Made by a program: the position numbers and the translations under genes. Under the pieces are notes generated by a model that saw only the letters and a program-made list of their open reading frames with translations, did not search any database and was not told the origin of the DNA. Shown one piece after another: positions 17,100 through 25,496 of a stretch of 64,000 bases of DNA; the stretch's first letter is position 1; each line of letters begins with the position of its first letter. Source of the stretch: Mucilaginibacter conchicola (GTDB taxonomy: Bacteria; Bacteroidota; Bacteroidia; Sphingobacteriales; Sphingobacteriaceae); the NCBI RefSeq assembly GCF_003432115.1, contig NZ_QWDC01000002.1:992001-1056000 (forward strand), written 5' to 3'.

Positions 17100-17876
17100 T
17101 TATATCTGCGCAATCCCGCAAGATGCGGCAAATAAAGCAACACAAGCGGGGCCTTCTACTGCGCAACCTGCAGCGCATGCCCAATCAGAAGTACATTCTT
17201 TGAAAAGACAATTCATGCAAGAGCCAAACGATGAGGTGCTTTGCATACAAGTTGGTGTTGCTGCAACATTTGTTTTTAGTGAATTAATGGCTTGTTGCCT
17301 CGAAACGCCTGTTACTTTTTCAAAAGGGATATCGCGTTTGAAATCAAACATGCCTAATTTATTATTTGCGTTAACCCGGAAGTCGAGGTAGGTATCGTTT
17401 CTCAAATCAGATATCGAGACTTGTTTAAACCCGTTTTCAACAGATTCGCTTTTAATGATAACGGGTAAAAATTTATCATTCACAACATATACTACAAGCG
17501 AGTTGTACTGATATTTATTATCGCCATTTTTAATGTCAAAAAGGATTGCTTTAAACTTAACGTTATCATAGGTCTGTAAAACCGGGGCTTTTTTGATGCT
17601 ACTCAAAATACCCTGAGGCACTGTTTTCCAAGTGTCCGAGCTGTACAAACTTGTCAACACCTGGTCATTTGGGGCCAGTTCTGTTTCAGTTTTTACATGG
17701 TTTTGAAATGCGCTGTTCATTTCAACCGTTTTGTTTTGCTCCGTAGTGGTTTTTACAGTAGTTTTTGATTGGTCTTTACTACATGAGCTAATGTAAATGC
17801 TAAGAGCTGAACAACTGATTAATAGTGCAATGACACTTTTGAAACCTAAGGCCGTAACTTTGTTAAATTTTTTCAT
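17100..17876 (-). CDS. Lipoprotein with C-terminal Cys-rich domain, possible bacteriocin precursor
   Basis: This 258-residue protein starts with a lipoprotein signal (YISSC, Cys32, then SKDQ). Residues about 33-205 are a hydrophilic alpha/beta region with no known domain. The last 50 residues differ sharply: eight cysteines at 210, 220, 223, 228, 234, 238, 245 and 253 among Gly/Ala-rich sequence (ACAAGCAVEGPACVALFAAS). The C-x2-C, C-x3-C, C-x6-C spacing and the design of a long N-terminal part plus a Cys-rich tail recall halocin C8-type precursors; fulvocin C-related proteins are another possibility. The gene and its 120-base upstream region are AT-rich, and a candidate -7 box (TAACTTTA) lies at 17927-17934. 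Family call tentative. Confidence 0.75.
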   Translation of the reverse strand: MKKFNKVTALGFKSVIALLISCSALSIYISSCSKDQSKTTVKTTTEQNKTVEMNSAFQNHVKTETELAPNDQVLTSLYSSDTWKTVPQGILSSIKKAPVLQTYDNVKFKAILFDIKNGDNKYQYNSLVVYVVNDKFLPVIIKSESVENGFKQVSISDLRNDTYLDFRVNANNKLGMFDFKRDIPFEKVTGVSRQQAINSLKTNVAATPTCMQSTSSFGSCMNCLFKECTSDWACAAGCAVEGPACVALFAASCGIAQI

Positions 17877-18011
17877 TTGGTTTAAGTTTTGGTTAATAAT
17901 ATTTTTTTGTGAAAAAATTAGGAAAATAAAGTTACAAAAAACAACTTTTAAAGAAATTTATTTTGATTTTTTAATTTTTGATTAATAGTGTAGATCAAAA
18001 TGGCAGGGGAG

Positions 18012-21000
18012 TTACGCCCAAATCACCCTCATCTCACTCAATAATTCCAGCGCTTCCTCAATGGTACTTACCCTGTCTACGCTTAAGCGCAGGGTGTTTT
18101 TAACTTCTTTAAGGTTAGTGCGCCTTGGGTTACGCTGTACAAAGTTGAGTACCTCGCGGAACTCATCCGTTTCAAAATATGGCGACTGCTGGTTGCTTAC
18201 AAAATAACCGCGCAGTACATTGTTTTTGAGAGATAGTTTCTCAAAGCCGATGGCTTTGCCCTGCCATTGCAGACGGATGGAGTTGAACAGCTCGTTCACC
18301 TGGTGAGGGATTGGGCCAAACCTGTCCTGCATTTGTTGTTGAAAGGCCTGTAGTTCGGTTTCGTTTTCCAATTTGCTTAGCTCGGTGTACAGGTTATAGC
18401 GTTCACCGATATTGGTTACGTACTCATCAGGGATCAGGATCTCCTGGTCCGTGTCTATTTGGGTAAAGCTGATGTATGGCCTCGGTTTTTCCTCAGGGAA
18501 TACGCCTTTAAACTCTTCATCTTTCAGTTCGTGAATGGCCTCGTCCAGTATCTTATGGTACATCTCAAAACCGATCTCGGCAATAAAGCCACTTTGCTCG
18601 GCACCCAGCAGGTTCCCGCTACCGCGGATGTCTAAATCGCGCATAGCTACGTTAAAGCCACTGCCCAGGTCGCTGAACTCTTCAATAGCGCTCAGGCGCT
18701 TACGCGCCTCGTTGGTCAGCGTACTTAGCGGCGGACTAAGCAAGTAACAAAAGGCCTTTTTATTGCTCCGACCCACACGGCCACGCATCTGGTGAAGATC
18801 GCTCAGGCCAAACATGTGGGCGTGGTTAATGATGATGGTATTGGCGTTAGGGATATCCAAACCGGCCTCGATGATGGTGGTTGCCACCAGTACATCGTAC
18901 TCGTGGTTCACAAATTTCAGCATCACATCTTCCAGCGCATCGCCATCTAACTGGCCGTGGGCAATACCTATACGGGCTTTAGGCACCAATTTATGGATGA
19001 GTGCACCTAACTGGGGCAGATCGGCTACTCGGTTATGGATAAAGAACACCTGGCCATCGCGCTCAATCTCAAACTGAACAGCCTCTTTGATCAGCGTATC
19101 ATTAAATACATGCAGCTCGGTAACTACCGGCTGGCGGTTTGGTGGCGGTGTTGATATAATGGAAAGATCCCGGGCGCCCATCAGCGAAAAGTGCAGCGTA
19201 CGCGGGATAGGCGTTGCAGTCAAGGTTAGCGTATCCACATTGGCGCGCATGTGTTTCAGCTTTTCCTTTACGGTTACGCCAAATTTCTGCTCCTCATCAA
19301 TGATCATCAGGCCGAGGTCTTTAAACTTCACATCCTTGCTTACCAGGCGATGTGTGCCGATAATGATATCTACTTTGCCCTCTTTAAGCTTCTCAAGCGT
19401 TTCTTTGATCTGCTTGGTGGTCTTAAAGCGGTTAATGTAATCTATGTTTGCAGGAAAGCCTTTCAACCTATCGCTGAAGGTTTTGTAATGCTGTGCTGCC
19501 AGGATAGTGGTAGGCACTAATATGGCTACCTGCTTACTATCGGCAACAGCTTTAAAGGCAGCACGCACGGCTACCTCTGTTTTACCGAAACCAACGTCGC
19601 CGCAAATCAGGCGGTCCATTGGGTGCGGCGATTCCATGTCTTTTTTGAAATCGGCAGTGGCCTTTTCCTGGTCGGGAGTGTCCTCGTAAAGGAAGTTGGC
19701 CTCCAGTTCGGTTTGTAAATAACTATCAGGAGAGAAAGCATTACCGCTTTGGGCCTTACGAACAGCGTAAAGCTTTATAAGGTCGCGGGCGATGTCCTTA
19801 ACTTTTTTTTTTGTGGTTTTCTTGAGGCGCTCCCAGGTATCAGTACCCAGTTTGTTCATGCGGGGCTCAGTACCCTCTTTGCCGCTATATTTACTAATGC
19901 GGTTAAGCGAGTTGATGTTCACATAAAGCAGGTCGTTATCTGCATATACCAAACGGATCATCTCCTGGGTTTTGCCGTTCACTTCTACTTTTTCGAGGCC
20001 GGCATACTTGCCAATACCGTGGTCAATGTGGGTGATAAAATCGCCGGGCTTTAGGTCGCGTAGCTCTTTTAGCGTAATAGCCTGCGAACGCTGGTAGCCT
20101 TTCTTGAGCTTGTATTTATAGTAGCGATCAAATATCTGGTGATCGGTGTAACAGGCCAGTTTCTGCTCCCTGTCGATAAAGCCTTCGCGGATGGATGTGT
20201 TTACCGGGGTGAATTTAACCGTCTTGTCCAGGTCATCCAGTATGGCGTATAAGCGCTCCACCTGTTTTGCCGAATCGGTAAGGATATAGTTCTCTATCTT
20301 TTCAGCCTCATTGTTTTTAAAATTGTGTATAAGCAGCGTAAAATCTTTATTGAACGATGGCTGCGGGCGCATATCAAAATTGATCACCTGCGCATCGTTA
20401 TAAAAGAACTGCTTGCCAAACTCAACCAAGGGGAAATCATGCAGTTGATCTGCTATTAGCTTCTCGTCCGTAAAGGCAAATTTAGGGTCTATCCAATCGG
20501 GATTTTGATTTTTCTCTTCGGCAGATAAAGCTTTCCACAAAGCAGTTGCTTTTTTATGACCGCTCTGGATGATATCTAAAGTGAATTGTACATCCTTTAT
20601 CCACACCTGCGAACCGGCCTCTACATATTCTAACAGGGAGATATTGTTCTCTGTTAAAAACTTCGACTGCACGTTTGGCACAATCGTGATCTGCTTTACC
20701 TGCTCAACAGAAAGCTGGCTTTCTATCTCGAAGGTTCGGATAGATTCTATCAGGTCGCCGAAGAACTCCACACGGTAGGGCAGATCATGAGAGAACGAGA
20801 AGATATCTACAATACCGCCACGGATAGAGAACTGGCCCGGCTCATACACAAAATCAACACGGTCAAAATCGTACTCCACCAAAAACTCGTTAATGAAATC
20901 AATACTGAGCTTATGGTTTACGCCTATCTCCAGCGTGTTTTTTTCCAGAGACGAACGGTCTATCACCTTTTCGGCCAAAGCCTCGGGGTAGGTTACTATG

Positions 21001-21362
21001 AGCTGGCCGTACTCGGTAGAGTGGTTAAGCTCGTTCAACACCTCGGCACGAGCTAACACATTGGAACTATCCGGTTGGGTAAATTCAAATGGTTTGCGGT
21101 ATGATGATGGGAAGAAAAGGATGTCCTTGCCGGTAAGGTTCTCCAGGTCAGACATGAAGTAGGCGGCCTCTTCGCGCTCGGGCAGTACAAAAACCATGTG
21201 CTTGTGCTGCAAAAAATATAATGCAGTGGCCATGGCCGCATCTCCTGATCCGACTAAACCTCGCAGCTGTACTCTTGGACTCTTGCCGGTATTTAATGCT
21301 TTCGCCAAACCGGTTATCCGTTCGTCAGCCTTATATCGCTCTAAAATATCGCGGATGTTCAA
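18012..21362 (-). CDS. mfd: Transcription-repair coupling factor
   Basis: Mfd removes stalled RNA polymerase from DNA lesions and recruits UvrA. The 1116-residue frame starts at TTG 21362, giving NIRDILERYK at the start; a longer frame from TTG 21431 would overlap an exact -7 box, and no ATG exists before about residue 45. Domains: UvrB-like region (about 1-250), CarD-type RNA polymerase interaction domain (about 430-520, GDFITHIDHGIGKYAGLEKV), RecG-like SF2 helicase (about 560-900, GDVGFGKTEVAVRAAF, then DEEQKFGV), QMRGRVGRS, and TRCF C-terminal domain (about 990-1090). It stands alone. Confidence 0.95.
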   Translation of the reverse strand: MNIRDILERYKADERITGLAKALNTGKSPRVQLRGLVGSGDAAMATALYFLQHKHMVFVLPEREEAAYFMSDLENLTGKDILFFPSSYRKPFEFTQPDSSNVLARAEVLNELNHSTEYGQLIVTYPEALAEKVIDRSSLEKNTLEIGVNHKLSIDFINEFLVEYDFDRVDFVYEPGQFSIRGGIVDIFSFSHDLPYRVEFFGDLIESIRTFEIESQLSVEQVKQITIVPNVQSKFLTENNISLLEYVEAGSQVWIKDVQFTLDIIQSGHKKATALWKALSAEEKNQNPDWIDPKFAFTDEKLIADQLHDFPLVEFGKQFFYNDAQVINFDMRPQPSFNKDFTLLIHNFKNNEAEKIENYILTDSAKQVERLYAILDDLDKTVKFTPVNTSIREGFIDREQKLACYTDHQIFDRYYKYKLKKGYQRSQAITLKELRDLKPGDFITHIDHGIGKYAGLEKVEVNGKTQEMIRLVYADNDLLYVNINSLNRISKYSGKEGTEPRMNKLGTDTWERLKKTTKKKVKDIARDLIKLYAVRKAQSGNAFSPDSYLQTELEANFLYEDTPDQEKATADFKKDMESPHPMDRLICGDVGFGKTEVAVRAAFKAVADSKQVAILVPTTILAAQHYKTFSDRLKGFPANIDYINRFKTTKQIKETLEKLKEGKVDIIIGTHRLVSKDVKFKDLGLMIIDEEQKFGVTVKEKLKHMRANVDTLTLTATPIPRTLHFSLMGARDLSIISTPPPNRQPVVTELHVFNDTLIKEAVQFEIERDGQVFFIHNRVADLPQLGALIHKLVPKARIGIAHGQLDGDALEDVMLKFVNHEYDVLVATTIIEAGLDIPNANTIIINHAHMFGLSDLHQMRGRVGRSNKKAFCYLLSPPLSTLTNEARKRLSAIEEFSDLGSGFNVAMRDLDIRGSGNLLGAEQSGFIAEIGFEMYHKILDEAIHELKDEEFKGVFPEEKPRPYISFTQIDTDQEILIPDEYVTNIGERYNLYTELSKLENETELQAFQQQMQDRFGPIPHQVNELFNSIRLQWQGKAIGFEKLSLKNNVLRGYFVSNQQSPYFETDEFREVLNFVQRNPRRTNLKEVKNTLRLSVDRVSTIEEALELLSEMRVIWA

Positions 21363-21369
21363 AACGGTG

Positions 21370-21377
21370 CAAATATA
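21370..21377 (-). promoter_or_regulatory. Promoter -7 box of mfd (TATATTTG)
   Basis: On the minus strand TATATTTG matches TAnnTTTG exactly and ends 7 bases before the TTG start codon of mfd. Transcription would begin at or within a few bases of the start codon. Confidence 0.55.
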
Positions 21378-21500
21378 ATTAATTGCGCCCTCAATGGGTG
21401 CGTAAAGCCAACTATCACAAAAATATAGCAAACAATTTGCGCTTATGTTTACTTTTTAATGATAAATACACACAACAACCATTTACCAAACCATATACAA

Positions 21501-21917
21501 ATGAAGAACTCAGTAATATTTGGATTAGTTATAGGCGTTTTAAGTATAGCCTGGCTCTTTATCATGAGGGCGTCGGGTTATAACCTTGCAGATAGTAAGG
21601 CATCGCCAATAGAATATGTATCGATACTTATCCCATTAATAGGCCTATTTTTTGGCGTTAAAAACTTTAGAGATGGCGAGCTTAAAGGAAAAATGGGCTT
21701 TTTAGAAGCGCTTATCCAGAGCTTTAAGATCTTATTAGTTGGAGGAGCGCTCGCCGTGTTCGGTGGTATTATATTTATTAACTGGATCAACTCTAACGGG
21801 TCTGATACAACCTTCCAAAGTTTTAGCGGTCGTATTTTTGGTGCATTGCTTGTTGGGGTAATAGAGGCTTTTGCAGTATCTTTATTACTTACAACAAAGT
21901 CAAATAAGGTTGATTAA
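21501..21917 (+). CDS. DUF4199-type membrane protein
   Basis: ATG 21501 gives 138 residues, with helices at about 5-22, 38-52, 73-95 and 112-132. The pattern MKNSVIFGLVIGVLSIAWLF, then PLIGLFFGVKNFRDGELKGKMGFLEALIQSFKI, is that of DUF4199, a Bacteroidota inner-membrane family of unknown function. An earlier start (21459) would add 14 polar residues and is less likely. The next gene overlaps its end by 8 bases. Confidence 0.82.
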   Translation: MKNSVIFGLVIGVLSIAWLFIMRASGYNLADSKASPIEYVSILIPLIGLFFGVKNFRDGELKGKMGFLEALIQSFKILLVGGALAVFGGIIFINWINSNGSDTTFQSFSGRIFGALLVGVIEAFAVSLLLTTKSNKVD

Positions 21918-22200
21918 AAAACTATTTAACAGATACGCAGAACTGATTATCTGGATTGTGGCTTTGGTTTGCCTGGCGTTTACTAACCCGGCCGGCCAAA
22001 GCCACTTTAGTTTGTGCCCATTAAAAGCCCTTGGCTTTACCTGGTGCCCGGGCTGCGGCCTTGGCCATGCCATATCATATCTCTTCCGTGGCGATATCAA
22101 AAACTCCTTTCATGCACACTGGCTGGGTATACCGGTGCTTTTTGCTTTGCTTTACCGCATTTACGTATTAATAATTGCCCGCCCTTACCGGTTTAACTAA
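21910..22200 (+). CDS. DUF2752 family membrane protein
   Basis: A 96-residue protein with two hydrophobic helices (about 9-26 and 68-86). Between them is the DUF2752 signature: CPLKALGFTWCPGCGLGHAISYLFRG. These conserved cysteines (CP..CPGCG) could bind metal, but the family has no known function. The likely start is TTG 21910, overlapping the DUF4199 stop; no ATG exists before the conserved part, so the exact start is unsure. DUF2752 genes often neighbour TM2 genes, as here. Confidence 0.78.
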   Translation: MIKKLFNRYAELIIWIVALVCLAFTNPAGQSHFSLCPLKALGFTWCPGCGLGHAISYLFRGDIKNSFHAHWLGIPVLFALLYRIYVLIIARPYRFN

Positions 22201-22304
22201 CGTCGGTAAAAAATTCCTGCCATTTTCGCCGAGCATTTTGCCGCACTTACCGAGGGTTTATACACCGCCGCCTATTTTGTATATGCTGATTTTTAGCACG
22301 ATAT

Positions 22305-22312
22305 TACCTTTA
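22305..22312 (+). promoter_or_regulatory. Probable promoter of the first TM2 gene (TACCTTTA)
   Basis: TACCTTTA matches the -7 consensus in 7 of 8 positions and lies 33 bases before the first TM2 gene's ATG; the 140 bases before that gene are otherwise non-coding. Confidence 0.4.
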
Positions 22313-22345
22313 CATCATCAATCACAAACAAAAAACTTAAAAGTC

Positions 22346-22711
22346 ATGAACACTTACAATCCATACATGTCATTGCCGGGCATAACAACAGAAGAGATGG
22401 CGTTTTTGCAACAGGCAACCAATGAGTTAAACGACCAGCAAAAACAAAGCTTTTACATGGTTTACTCAAGCAGGCGCAAAAGTCCGCAAGATGTACTTAT
22501 CTACACCTTGATAGGTTTTGTACTTGTGGCAGGCGTACAACGCTTTATGTTGGGCCAAACGGTAATGGGCCTGCTGTACCTGTTTACCGGTGGCTTTTGT
22601 TTGATAGGTACCATTGTTGACCTTATTAACCATCAATCATTAGCTAACGAGTACAACCAGAAAATGGCTTATGAAAGCTACCAAATGGTAAAAATGGGCG
22701 TAGGCTATTAA
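22346..22711 (+). CDS. TM2-domain membrane protein, copy 1
   Basis: The 121-residue product starts with MNTYNPYMSLPGIT, then a soluble helix pair, then the TM2 domain (about 48-100): RRKSPQDVLIYTLIGFVLVAGVQRFMLGQTVMGLLYLFTGGFCLIGTIVDLI. TM2 proteins have two helices joined by a short turn; their function in bacteria is unknown. It is about half identical to the copy at 22900, showing a tandem duplication. A TTG at 22175 in frame is too far upstream to be the start. Confidence 0.88.
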   Translation: MNTYNPYMSLPGITTEEMAFLQQATNELNDQQKQSFYMVYSSRRKSPQDVLIYTLIGFVLVAGVQRFMLGQTVMGLLYLFTGGFCLIGTIVDLINHQSLANEYNQKMAYESYQMVKMGVGY

Positions 22712-22749
22712 TCAATCAAACTTTAATAATAATCAAAAACTATATCACC

Positions 22750-22860
22750 ATGAAACGTACTAAAAAAGCAACCACCGCCAATAAATTAATGACCCGTTTT
22801 GATAAAGAATTAATGTCAATCCTGAGAAGCGACCTTAAAGCAAAAAATGCCCGCAAATAA
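22750..22860 (+). CDS. 36-residue basic peptide between the TM2 genes
   Basis: An ATG at 22750 opens a frame of 36 codons ending in TAA at 22860: it starts MKRTKKATTANKLM and ends LKAKNARK. It is strongly basic (about a third Lys/Arg), predicted helical, and soluble. It lies 38 bases after the first TM2 gene and 39 bases before the second, in the same direction, with near-identical spacing and an A-rich translation start region. I recognise no family. Short length makes chance possible, but the even spacing favours a real gene. Confidence 0.6.
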   Translation: MKRTKKATTANKLMTRFDKELMSILRSDLKAKNARK

Positions 22861-22899
22861 GCGGAAGCTATCATACAGATACTTGTAAAATATAAAAAG

Positions 22900-23259
22900 A
22901 TGAACACGTACAATCCATATATATCACTGCCCGGCATATCGCCGGAAGAGATAGCCATGCTAAGCCAAACCACCGCCGGGCTTAGCGATGCGCAAAAGCA
23001 AAGCTTTTACCAGATATATGTGGGTAAAAGGAAAAACCCGCAGGAGATCATGTTATTTATTCTGTTCGGTTTTTTAGGAGTGGCCGGCCTGCACAAGTTT
23101 TTAACGGGCCAAACCACCTTGGGCGTAGTTTATCTTTTTACCGCAGGTTTGTTCTTTGTGGGTACGGTGATGGACCTGATAAACCATCAGGATATTACCA
23201 ACCAGTATAACCAGAAAATGGCCTTTGATAGCCTTACCATAACTAAAACAGTGATCTAA
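22900..23259 (+). CDS. TM2-domain membrane protein, copy 2
   Basis: A 119-residue paralog of the protein encoded at 22346, with the same opening (MNTYNPYISLPGIS) and the same core (KNPQEIMLFILFGFLGVAGLHKFLTGQTTLGVVYLFTAGLFFVGTVMDLINHQD). Here the first helix keeps the GLHKF segment nearer to the usual TM2 GxHRFY motif, where copy 1 has GVQRFML. Copy 2 is therefore closer to the family norm. It probably shares the transcript of copy 1. Confidence 0.9.
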   Translation: MNTYNPYISLPGISPEEIAMLSQTTAGLSDAQKQSFYQIYVGKRKNPQEIMLFILFGFLGVAGLHKFLTGQTTLGVVYLFTAGLFFVGTVMDLINHQDITNQYNQKMAFDSLTITKTVI

Positions 23260-23303
23260 GATTCGCTGACCCTATACCTACCTTAACCATATCCTTTTAA
23301 GAA

Positions 23304-23400
23304 GGCCAATACAGCTGCAAGAATTGGAAACCCGGTGATCATCGACGTCAAAATACCGGGGATATCCAAAGAAAATATTGCTACTGTATTGGTCTTTTTT
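23304..23400 (+). ncRNA. Candidate structured RNA or elaborate terminator after the TM2 genes
   Basis: GGCCAATACAG (23304-23314) pairs with CTGTATTGGTC (23384-23394), which runs straight into six T residues. Inside, TTGGAAACCCGG pairs with CCGGGGATATCCAA around a 20-base loop. The nested stems and the closing T-run suggest a structured 3' untranslated region or a small RNA ended by its own terminator. No family recognised. Confidence 0.4.
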
Positions 23401-23515
23401 GTGGCCTCTTCCCAAACCCCTCTCCAAGGGAGAGGAGCTTAAGTTACTTTTTTGAAAGTCTCCCCTTTCGGGGGAGATTTAGAGAGGGCCTCTTTTCGCT
23501 TTCGCTCAGAATGAC
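23400..23515. repeat. Dispersed CCCCTCTCC hairpin repeats in a 343-base gene-free gap
   Basis: The gap 23260-23602 holds the structured element above and then two hairpins: ACCCCTCTCCAAGGGAGAGG and TCTCCCCTTTCGGGGGAGA. The first repeats the core seen at 5214-5240. The end (CGCTCAGAATGACAGCG) looks like a remnant of another dispersed repeat. I see no coding sense. Confidence 0.6.
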
Positions 23516-23602
23516 AGCGTGTTTGCATGATCCTTGCTTCATTCAGTAAATTCTTCCAATTCCTAAAATTCGGGTTCCTACAATTTACTACCTTAGTAAA
23601 CT

Positions 23603-24700
23603 ATGAAACTTTCACAGCTTACTGCCTATCTCGAAACGCTTGCGCCTTTAGCTTACCAGGAAGATTACGATAACAGCGGCCTTATTGTTGGCTATCCCGA
23701 TCAGGAAGTAAACCAGGCGCTCATCTCACTTGATTGTACCGAAGCTGTTGTTGACGAGGCCATAGCAACCGGCTGCCAGGTGATCATATCGCATCACCCC
23801 ATCGTTTTTAAAGGGCTAAAGAAATTTAACGGTAGAACCTATGTAGAGCGTGTGGTAGAAAAAGCCATCCGTAATAACATAGCACTGTACGCCATCCATA
23901 CCAACCTGGATAACATCATGACCGGAGTCAATGCTAAGATCTGCGACATACTGGGCTTAACCAATACCCGCATTCTTGCACCCAAACATAATTTGTTAAA
24001 GAAATTGGTTACCTACGTACCATCGGCACAGGCTGAGCAGGTAAGGAAGGCGCTGTTCCATGCAGGGGCAGGACAAGTGGGTAATTACAGCGAATGCAGT
24101 TTTAATGCCGAAGGCACGGGCACTTTTAAAGCCGGAGAGGGTAGCGAGCCGTATGTAGGCGAGGTGGGTACCCGCCATCACGAAGATGAAACACGCATAG
24201 AGACCATTTACCCCGCCAACCTGGAGAGCAAGATCATCATGGCGCTGGTATTAGCCCACCCTTATGAGGAAGTAGCTTATGACTTGTATAATTTGACCAA
24301 CCAGCACCAGGAAATTGGCAGCGGCATGATTGGCGAGTTGGAAATGCCAGTTGATGAGCTGGAGTTTTTGGCCGAGATAAAAGCCGTCATGGATTGCAAA
24401 GTGATAAAACACACAGCCTTGCGTAACCGCCATGTAAAAAAAGTGGCGGTTTGCGGCGGCTCGGGTGGATTTTTACTGAAGCACGCAATATCTGCCGGGG
24501 CCGACGTTTTTATTACAGCAGATTACAAATACCACGAGTTTTTTGATGCCGAAGGAAAAATAGTAATTGCAGACATCGGACATTTTGAAAGTGAGCAATT
24601 TACACAGCAATTATTGTGCGAAATTATTCAGAAAAAATTTAGTAACTTTGCCATCCGTTTAACAAAAGTGAATACAAACCCCGTCAAATATTTTATTTAA
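23603..24700 (+). CDS. Nif3-like dinuclear metal centre protein
   Basis: This 365-residue protein belongs to the Nif3/GTP cyclohydrolase I type 2 family, which forms hexameric toroids with two metals per subunit; its role is still debated. Metal-binding motifs seen: VIISHHPIVFKGLKKF (HHP), IAIYAIHTNLDN-like ALYAIHTNLDN, and the late DIGHFESEQF. A middle insertion domain (about residues 130-240, PII-like, CutA-type) makes it the long form found in Gram-positives and Bacteroidota. Its TAA overlaps the ATG of the next gene (TAATG). Confidence 0.94.
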   Translation: MKLSQLTAYLETLAPLAYQEDYDNSGLIVGYPDQEVNQALISLDCTEAVVDEAIATGCQVIISHHPIVFKGLKKFNGRTYVERVVEKAIRNNIALYAIHTNLDNIMTGVNAKICDILGLTNTRILAPKHNLLKKLVTYVPSAQAEQVRKALFHAGAGQVGNYSECSFNAEGTGTFKAGEGSEPYVGEVGTRHHEDETRIETIYPANLESKIIMALVLAHPYEEVAYDLYNLTNQHQEIGSGMIGELEMPVDELEFLAEIKAVMDCKVIKHTALRNRHVKKVAVCGGSGGFLLKHAISAGADVFITADYKYHEFFDAEGKIVIADIGHFESEQFTQQLLCEIIQKKFSNFAIRLTKVNTNPVKYFI

Positions 24701-25446
24701 TGGAACAAACCATAGAACAAAAGCTTAAAGCTTTATACGAACTGCAAACCATCCACACTAAAATTGACAGGATTCGCCAGGTAAGAGGTGAACTGCCAAT
24801 GGAAGTTGCTGATCTTGAGGATGACGTGGCCGGTTTGGAGACCCGCATTCAGAAAATAAAAAACGAACTTGACGATCTTGAGGACGAAATTGTAACCCGC
24901 AAAAATCTGATCAAAGATTCGCAGGCAAACATAAAAAAATACGAAGCACAGCTTAACGAGGTTAAAAATAACCGTGAGTATGATGCTATCTCAAAAGAAG
25001 TTGAGATCCAAGGCCTTGATATCCAGGTAAGCGAAAAGAAAATTCGTGAGTTTGGTTACGAGATCACTTCAAAAACCACCATTTTTGAAAAAGCACAAGC
25101 AGATCTTGACGCACGCCGTGCCGATCTTGATGCTAAAAAAGAAGAGTTAGGTACCATTACTGCCGAAACTGAAAAAGAAGAAACTGAACTTACTGCAGCT
25201 GCAGATAAAGCACAGGAAAACATTGAAGAGCGTTTGTTAATTGCTTACAGCCGCCTGCGTAAAAACGCTAAAAACGGTTTGGCAGTAGTTACTATTCAGC
25301 GCGATTCTTGCTCTGGTTGTTTCAACCAGATCCCGCCTCAGCGCCAGTCTGATATCCGCCAGCGCAAAAAGATCATCGTATGCGAGCATTGTGGCCGTAT
25401 CCTGGTTGACGAAGTGATGGCTTTGGAAGAAGAACAAGCAAACTAA
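24700..25446 (+). CDS. Coiled-coil protein with C4-type zinc ribbon
   Basis: The 248 residues comprise a long antiparallel coiled coil (about 5-190; heptads such as VADLEDDVAGLETRIQKIKN) and a zinc ribbon with four cysteines (CSGCFNQIPP ... IVCEHCGRIL). This is the CT398/FlgN-like C4-type zinc-ribbon family almost always found next to nif3-like genes. Its role is unproven; nucleic-acid or secretion-related contacts have been suggested. Translation is coupled to the Nif3-like gene by a one-base overlap, so the two products probably act together. Confidence 0.92.
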   Translation: MEQTIEQKLKALYELQTIHTKIDRIRQVRGELPMEVADLEDDVAGLETRIQKIKNELDDLEDEIVTRKNLIKDSQANIKKYEAQLNEVKNNREYDAISKEVEIQGLDIQVSEKKIREFGYEITSKTTIFEKAQADLDARRADLDAKKEELGTITAETEKEETELTAAADKAQENIEERLLIAYSRLRKNAKNGLAVVTIQRDSCSGCFNQIPPQRQSDIRQRKKIIVCEHCGRILVDEVMALEEEQAN

Positions 25447-25469
25447 TTTATACGCTGAAAAGCTTAGTG

Positions 25470-25496
25470 AAAGCCTCCTTATTAGGGGGCTTTTTT
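25470..25496 (+). terminator. Intrinsic terminator of the Nif3/zinc-ribbon operon
   Basis: AAGCCTCC pairs with GGGGGCTT around a 6-base loop, followed by a T-run. It overlaps the last codons of the convergent gene on the other strand, which ends at 25482. Confidence 0.8.
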
